Part shown: positions 62,220 through 64,000 of the stretch, in pieces | How the letters are laid out: each line of letters opens with the position of its first letter | Numbering within the stretch: position 1 is the first letter of the stretch | Assembly: GCA_963978895.1 (NCBI GenBank) | Contig: OZ022244.1 | Span: 6,105,766-6,169,765 of the forward strand | Source of the DNA: Erpobdella octoculata | Lineage: Eukaryota; Annelida; Clitellata; Hirudinida; Erpobdellidae | Direction: 5' to 3' | DNA: 64,000 bases | Program-made: the position numbers and the translations under genes | Notes under the pieces: model-generated | The model's input: only the letters and a program-made list of their open reading frames with translations | Database searches by the model: none | What the model was told of the DNA's origin: nothing

Positions 62220-64000
62220 ATGGATGGGATAAAGCAAAAGTTTGTGCCATCGAAAATGCATAATGTGGAGAAAACTAGAAATAGAATTACGATCGTAAGA
62301 AAACAAGAAACTAAAACTGTTTTAAACCCAGATAAAAAATCAAACTTTGATGATGATAACAGTAAGTATTATTGCTATTATTATGTAATAAGCATTAATG
62401 AATAACAATAATAATAATAATTATTATTATTATTGTCATTCCTTATTACCCCATCAGCACCACTACAACCATCATTATCTTCATCATCATCATCCTCTTC
62501 ACTGTGATTATCTTATAAACTTCTCTACGATCACACCTCAGAACTTCATTAACCTTGACTCACCCGTTCTCATAATGACAAACACAAAAAAACCACCAAC
62601 GACAACAGAACAACAATAACAATAAAAGCCCGAACGACGCCACGTAGTATAACTTCATTAAAACCATCATATAGAGAGTGGGGGTGGGTTGGTGCAGTTG
62701 ATGGTCCTCAAAAACGAAAGCGATGATCGCCGGAAGAAGATGGGAAAATCCAATTAATCAGCCAATCAGCTAGTCAGAACGCGGCCCATCAAAGCGTATT
62801 AGGGCTGAAAGTCTGGAGAGCCACTTGATTGAGTGCTGAGTTAAACTTGATTATTTTTTAAGGAAGAGGCAGACTGAATTAGATAGAGAGATATATATAT
62901 AGAAAAAAGAGAGAGAGGGGGGAAAGAAAGTGGGAGATGGAGAGAATAAAAGGGATAGACTAGAAATTGGTCGGGCAGAATTTAGATGATAAAATTAAGC
63001 AATTGAAGGAAAGAAACTGAACGAAAGTGGATAATAGAAGAAAAAGAATGTGGTTTCAAGGAAAACTAGAAATCAAATTTTTGGATTTTAAAAACAAAAT
63101 AAATTATATAAGATATTATAAACATTATATAAAAGAAATATTAATATTAGTAAATTTTATAAGAATTATTGTTCATATTGTTGTGAAATGTCTTCAGATG
63201 GATTCGTTTTACAGAACACTTTTCGATGATCAGAAACCTTTCAATCACCTCTTTGCTATTAAGTTTTCACCAATCTCGACGACTGGCTATCAAGAATTTC
63301 TTAACAATTCGCTATTTGCTATTTTAATGATAATAAACATTATTATAATTGTATATATATACATATATAATATAAAATAATAAAATTATTTTGATATTGA
63401 TTTGCACATTTTTGAATTAGATAAAAATCCCATCAAACTAATAAAAAAATATTTTTTAGTATTTAGTTCATAAAAAAAGATTTATTTCTATACAATTGAA
63501 TGACAACAACCTTAAAAGCATAAACCTCGTCGCACAACAATCTCCCCCCCCCCAGGCTTTAGGGGTGTTGGAATCAATTACAAGCCTCGTTCCTAGATCA
63601 CCAAAAGAAAGTAGCCACTAAAAATTCTATTACCGAAACACTCGACCCTACTAAGTGATGACACCAAATTGGATTAATAGCGCCCCCTGCTGTTCCTACC
63701 ATGGATCGAAAGCCCCCCTATCTCTTGGCTGCTACGTTGGAATGACGATGTATAGACGCAGTGCCAGTTCGAAGAGCTGTTGAGACAGCAATGATGGTGA
63801 TGCGGTTATGGGTATGATGCCGTGGTTGTCTCTAAGTCAAGTTGCCAGCCGATTGTTCAATTAACTTTTAATGTTTATATTCAAGTATGAATGTTTTATT
63901 TAAGTATCTATGTTTCTATTTAAATTGTCTATGTTTTTAGTTGATTAAATCTGTTTTTATTTAGTTGATTAAATCTGTTTTATTTAGTTGATTAAATCTG
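62220..64000. other. No gene recognised (right edge)
   Basis: AT-rich DNA with short ATT and CAT runs (62404-62435, 62470-62490). A C run lies at 63541-63554. A 23-24 base tandem repeat (GTTGATTAAATCTG with TTTTATTTA) begins near 63938 and continues to the window end. The frame at 63027-63380 has no recognised domain and biased AT-rich composition. Confidence 0.35.

Noticed and set aside
63027..63380. 117-residue frame near the right edge
   Set aside because: AT-driven composition, no domain, no splice or neighbouring exon support.

Overview
The window is a repeat-rich, AT-rich stretch of an invertebrate animal nuclear genome. The evidence is spliced genes with GT-AG introns, a complete animal-type PBLD gene, calcium-binding EGF exons with symmetrical phase-1 introns, and CR1-like, RTE-like and Ty3/gypsy retroelements, Helitron-like elements, MULE and hAT remnants, and long (TA)n, (TACA)n and (CAT)n tracts. 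The mix suits a lophotrochozoan such as an annelid or leech, but the species cannot be fixed from the sequence alone.

Only two host genes are well supported, both on the minus strand. The first starts at 16593 and leaves the window at its left end. It encodes a signal peptide, a WKC/DDW-containing extracellular module split over two exons (16291-16415 and 11895-12201), one EGF-like exon (10314-10436), and three near-identical cbEGF exons (7204-7332, 6398-6526, 1515-1643). The last three sit in a tandem triplication whose introns have been invaded by a MULE, a miniature LTR element and Helitron-like elements. The second is a complete eight-exon PBLD gene (phenazine-biosynthesis-like, PhzF fold) at 53537-58674, predicted at 297 residues.

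Between them lie tens of kilobases of mobile DNA. 17551-36536 is one minus-strand Ty3/gypsy insertion (called Gypsy-B here) bounded by a 5-bp ATCTA duplication. It is enlarged by three tandem LTR-gag blocks and by nested insertions: a CR1-like non-LTR element with two uninterrupted ORFs (20757-26270), a plus-strand gypsy element called Gypsy-A (26374-30996), and a short poly(A) retroposon (34547-34734). 36624-41165 holds Helitron-like copies split by a 5'-truncated RTE-like element. 41.6-46 kb holds hAT pieces around a foldback element with subrepeat arms, and a hammerhead-ribozyme-like motif. 46.4-48.5 kb is a decayed CR1-like element. 48.8-52.3 kb holds Helitron-like ends with a ~157-bp internal tandem repeat. 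58.7-64 kb is mostly microsatellite and unassigned sequence.

Most long reading frames outside the two host genes and the transposon polymerases are artefacts of (TA)n, (TACA)n, (CAT)n or of an 18-bp minisatellite inside the Helitron-like elements.
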